From the NCBI GenBank assembly GCA_011037195.1, contig JAAEAF010003563.1:50949-114948 (forward strand): a stretch of 64,000 nt of DNA, given 5' to 3'. Numbering within the stretch: position 1 is the stretch's first letter; each line of letters begins with the position of its first letter. Below the pieces are notes generated by a model. It was not told the origin of the DNA. It worked only from the letters and a program-made list of their open reading frames with translations, and did not search any database. Below are positions 59,813 through 64,000 of this stretch, in pieces. The stretch is from Triatoma infestans. Taxonomy: Eukaryota; Arthropoda; Insecta; Hemiptera; Reduviidae. The position numbers were made by a program, and so were the translations under genes.

Positions 59813-60139
59813 TCAATAAATTATTTTGTCTTGTAGCCAATGCAGAATATATTAGGGAAACAATCAGAGGCATAAAAATAAATAAAATCTAATAAATTTT
59901 CTCTCAAACTATTTATCAGAGACTTATAGTTAAGGTATTGCTTTGTGAATTTTTTTTTTTTTTGCAAGAGGCGAACGTTCATTTTTTAAAATTAAAAATG
60001 CCTAAAAAAACTACTTTTGGTCTATTTTAGTGCAAAAATGACTGCCAGCACTACGATGTTGTGAATAGAACATCAATTAAGCGATTAAACGATTCCATGA
60101 TTAACGAATTAAACGATATCATGATTGTCGTATTAGTTT

Positions 60140-60790
60140 CTCTGTCTCCTTGTATGAGGAAGTATTGCGATCTTGCCAGATTTTCGAAATTGAATTTTAA
60201 CTGGACATACATGTTTTCGGGTCCCCTGAATACGTACGTGGTAATAGAATATCTCAACACGAAAAGTCGCAGGAAGGAAGATCAAACTTGGTATTCCATT
60301 TAGGCACATCAGACACGAAGATTTCGGGCAAAACCCATCAACCGGAAGTATGACTTTCCTGAATGTTTTTTGTTTTTGTGATTTTCTCGAAAACGGGTTC
60401 AACGATTTTCTTCAAGCATCGTATACTATCCACTAACATATAAATACCTATCATTTGAATTTGAACATTTTCGCGGGAAAATTGATTTTTGGAGGTTCTT
60501 GGGGGGAGAAGAAGTTTCATTGCTTTTCTCCAAAGTACAACTTCACTATAATATATGGTTCTATCACATATATAATATTAACACATATTAGAAACATTGA
60601 TAGAATTCCAAATTTGAAGAAAATCGGTTTAACGGGAAGTGCGATTTTACAAATTTAGTTTTTGAGTTTCCTGTAATTTCCACAGAAACGGTTTTAACGA
60701 TTTTCTTTAAACTTGGAATGCTTGCTGCATAGATAGAAACGTATCATTTTTATTTGAAACATTTTTCTGAAAAAATGGTTTTTAGGTGGC
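60140..60790 (+). repeat. DR1 dispersed repeat
   Basis: Starts near the 'tgtatgaggaagtattgcg' left end and runs through 'cgaaaagtcgcaggaag', 'catcaaccggaagtatgac', GGTTCTTGGGGGGAG and a second monomer ending 'aacgggaagtgcgatt'. Confidence 0.7.
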
Positions 60791-61670
60791 TCAAAATGTC
60801 CTTCTCGGCTCAACCGGAACAAGCGCATTCGCTGCCCAACAGTTGAAGTTGTTAATCGTATCATGTCTGTCGGAATTGCTAAGCAGGTTTGGATTAAGTC
60901 TTCTCTAAGGGCTTCTGGAATTGTTGGTTCCTTGACATAAATTTTTTCTTTGAGATATCCCCAAAGAAAAAACTCAAGAAGGGTTAAATCTGGCGATCTG
61001 GCGTACAGAAAAGTGAATGAAATGTAGCCGCTGAATCAGGAGACAAGGACCGGTAAGCTGGCCTTCCAGATCGCCAGATATAACCTCTCTGGAATTTTTT
61101 CTTTAGAGATATCACAAAGAAAAAAAATTAGGGCCATTTAAGCCGAGGAGAGGTCATTTTAAATAAATGGAAATATTTTTTTTATAGATTTTTGTAAATA
61201 AACTGGAATATTGTTTGGTTTTAATGATGTTTTACCTGATTTTTAAGCTCCTAATGGTTCTAAAATAGGTTTTAAGTGTTGTCAGCATTTGAACTCACTT
61301 ATTTATTAGAAATTAATAAGAAAATCCTCTTTTAATTTTAGTTTATGAAACAAAGAAATAGGAAGAAAAAAACGACAAAAATTAAATGTTTATAATTGAA
61401 TATCTCGGTATTTGAATTATCGGCATTGTTCTTCATTTATTTTTTTAGTAGTTTCCAATACAATAGTAAAAAGTAAGGGTCAAAAGGAAGTCGCAACTTT
61501 CAATCACCGATTTCAGGTGTAAGGCGGCAATAAAATCATATAACATTAACACCATCAAAATAGAGCCCAAATACTTCAACAAACGTTATGTTCACTTTTT
61601 TGTATATCTTTCTTCGTTTAAGAGTTCAGGCGAGAAAAGGGTCCCGTTTAAATGGGACACCCTCTGTAAT
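60785..61670. mobile_element. mariner-like element, copy 2, rearranged
   Basis: 61080-61670 repeats the 3' end of the element at 549-1385 in the same orientation. The transposase C-terminal piece (60790-61010) lies in the opposite orientation to that in copy 1, reading on the minus strand RSPDLTLLEFFLWGYLKEK, with an inverted duplication of the 'gatcgccagat' region at 61062-61075. Ends at GTCCCGTTTAAATGGGAC (61652-61669). Confidence 0.8.
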
Positions 61671-61992
61671 AAGACTAGTAAATATAAAGAAAAGAACTTT
61701 GTATTTACACATTTATAACCTATTATTTTTATCTATTAAGCATTATTCTGGAAAATGGAATTTAAGAGTTCTGAATATCTATGAAGTTAGCTTGCCTCTA
61801 AACTATTTAGTTTTATTGAGATTAATGGAATTAAGTACTACCAGATGATCTACATTACTGCTATTCAAATAGCTCTATGTTCTGAAATAATGTGTGTTCT
61901 CTGGTGATAATATCTTTCAATCATTACTGTACACAAACTGATATGGCAATTGCCACAGAACTTTATTTTGTGTGTTGTTTCTATGATGAATA

Positions 61993-64000
61993 GTAGGGGA
62001 GACCATTGTACCTTGATGATAGTGTACCTTGGATCACTCCTAATTAGTCAGTCTGTGCTACTGTCTAATACCCACCACTCAAACTAGTAGAAGTAATTCA
62101 CAGTAGGAGCCATTTTCTCCTACTTGCTTTGTTATTACATATTGTTTGTTCAGTCTTCGACTGTTTTAAGATTTTAATGTTAGTTTCCAACAAAAAAAGA
62201 TCTTAGTTTATGCATTTTTTGTGGTTTAGTGATATGATTTGAAAAGACGTCGCTATATCCTTTGATACCTTACTAGGTGATGAGTAAAGGGATATGTTAA
62301 TTAAAAGACTAATTCTTAACCTAATAGCAGCATGGCTTCTTTTCTTTGTAGCGGCATCACCTTGTACCTTGGATCACGTACACTCATTTACCATTGATCA
62401 GTGATTCTAGGTACATAATGTTATAGTATTTCTTTTTTTGTTTACAGGACGATGCCGAGAAGCAAAATAAGGAAGAAAAGGGATCCTATTGATACAGAAA
62501 CTATGAAAAAGGTCATACAAGCTGTTACAGCATCACCTGATAAGTGAATTTCTATTAGAGAAGCATATGTTTATTAAATGTTTATTCCCCGTCAAATAGT
62601 GCGGCAACTTGACTCTTTCAAAAAATCTGGAATAGCCCGTTGTGACTATGAATACACTGTTAATTATAATTCAAAACAAGTGTTTTCAGAGCAAGAAGAA
62701 ATGTAATTGATTACTTATATAAAAAAAAATGCTGAAAGGCAATATCATTACCAAAAAAATTATCAATATGGACTACCAAAAAAAAGAGTCCGTAAGTTCG
62801 CCTACAGATATGCTGTGGCAAACAAGAAAAACGTTCCTAGTAATTGGGATGACGAAAAGTTGGCAGGGAAGGAGAGGATAAGCCTTTTTATGAAAAGACA
62901 CGCCCATTCTTTGTCTTTGAGGGTACCTGAAAAAACTAGCCTTTTAAGGACCAGAAGTTTTAATAAATTTAATCTGAATAATTGTTTTGACAATATGGAA
63001 GATGCACATTGACATCTAGGCCCCTTCCAATCTGAACATATATGGAATTTGGACGAGACTGGCTTAACAACGGTTCAACAGCCAAAAAAAAAAAATCATT
63101 TCTCCAAAAGGTGCAAAACAGATTGGCAATGCAACTTCCGCAGAATGTGGCCAACATGTGACTTAATACTTGATGTATTAATGCAATCGGGAACCACATA
63201 CCCCCTATGATGATGATATTTCCAAGAGTTCACCTTAAAGAATATATGTGAGAGGAGCACTAGCCGGTACAATTGTTGGAGCAAATACAATCTGGATGGT
63301 CTAACGAGGAGCTTTTCCTCAAATTCTTGGACCACTTCATACAGCATGTGAAACCAACATAGTCATATAAACGCCAGCAATAAACTCCATAAACCAACGT
63401 CACATAAACTCCAGCCTTTAGATATTTCAGTCTACTCGCCCTTAAAGTGCTATTATAATGAAGGAGTGGACAACTGGCTAATGAACAATGCAGGCAAAAC
63501 TTTGGCTATTTATAACATTGCTGTAATACTTGGTCAAATCTATCCACTTGCATTTAGTACAAGCAACAAAATCAATGGATATCAAAAAATCTAGCATCTA
63601 TCCCTGATGCATTTTCTGATGATGATTTCTTAGTGTCATGTGCAATAGATCGTCCTGATTAACCTGAAAACAATTATCTCATCATTAAGTTATCTTACCA
63701 CAGAGGGCATCTTCTGTTCATTCTGCTGATAGGTCTTTTCAGATAACAGGCCTATAGTGCTGCCAGAAGAGATTTAACCTTACCCAAAAGACAGCACTAA
63801 TAATTGGAAACTAATAGGTCTAGGGGAAGAAAACCTGGTAGGATCAAAATTGCTACAGACACATCCGAAAACAAAGACATCCGAAGAGAAAAATTATTAA
63901 AAAAATAATAATAATAGACCTTGGAGTGAAAAAAATAAAGGAAAGAAGATCAGAACATTAAAACCAAATGGAAAAATGTTCAGGTCTAATGTAGCAAAAA
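61993..64000 (+). pseudogene. pogo-type (DDE_1) transposase, decayed, running off the right edge
   Basis: Plus strand from ATG 62452 (MPRSKIRKKRDPID, a psq-type DNA-binding start). 62707-63012 is an intact 101-codon stretch. 63045-63070 reads IWNLDETGLTTVQ, containing the first catalytic D-E-T-G typical of pogo/Tigger/Jerky transposases. Then INAIGNHIPP (63180) and HFIQHVKPT (63330) keep family order. 63600-63660 reads IPDAFSDDDFLVS. Many stops and frameshifts. The left end may be near 61993 (TAGTAGGGGAGACC). These transposases move at TA dinucleotides. Confidence 0.85.

Overview
The window is AT-rich arthropod nuclear DNA, most likely from an insect. Its genes have several short exons with GT-AG introns, and the space between them is crowded with transposable elements and their remains. 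The species cannot be named from the sequence. Four host genes could be reconstructed exon by exon by matching splice phases.

Left cluster (about 5.2-26.3 kb): three genes lie close together. On the minus strand is a CLC chloride channel/antiporter gene of the ClC-6/7 type (first six exons, 11512 down to 5181, continuing off the left edge). Next is a complete minus-strand gene for the mitochondrial peptidyl-tRNA hydrolase ICT1/MRPL58 (15043-11797, five exons, 192 aa, GGQ motif). Only 371 bp away, in divergent orientation, a complete Rac1 GTPase gene starts on the plus strand (15415-26299, six exons, 192 aa). The ICT1-Rac1 gap is a natural candidate for a two-way promoter. Rac1 intron 5 (6.9 kb) holds two gypsy-type retrotransposon remnants in opposite orientations and several small fold-back elements.

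Middle (26.3-48.3 kb): no host gene was recognised. An extremely AT-rich stretch follows Rac1 (probably partly its 3'UTR). Then come a 5'-truncated I-like LINE with a clear 12-bp target duplication, a Tc1 transposase pseudogene, a Penelope-like fold-back element flanked by a 13-bp duplication, further LINE/Tc1 pieces, a GC-richer non-LTR retrotransposon with endonuclease, RT and RNase H (38.1-43.6 kb, minus, with nested insertions), and a gypsy pol remnant (44.5-47.4 kb, minus).

Right (48.4-57 kb): the C-terminal four exons of a minus-strand glycosyltransferase family 92 gene (56938-48359). Its introns carry a Jockey-like LINE, tRNA-derived SINEs, Penelope-like fold-backs and a TIR element. 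The first exons were not found and may lie beyond the right edge. Upstream of exon A is a 607-bp PIF/Harbinger-type MITE with TTA duplications. The right end holds more SINEs, a rearranged mariner-like element whose sister copy sits at the left end of the window, and a decayed pogo-type transposase.

The most notable non-gene structure is (i) a dispersed, apparently non-autonomous repeat, here called DR1, with ends related to ACTTTCTCTTACTCC and internal monomers of about 275 bp, present more than a dozen times; and (ii) many fold-back elements of different sequence that share a CTGANGA ... GAAAC(G)TC core resembling the hammerhead-ribozyme motif of Penelope-like retroelements.
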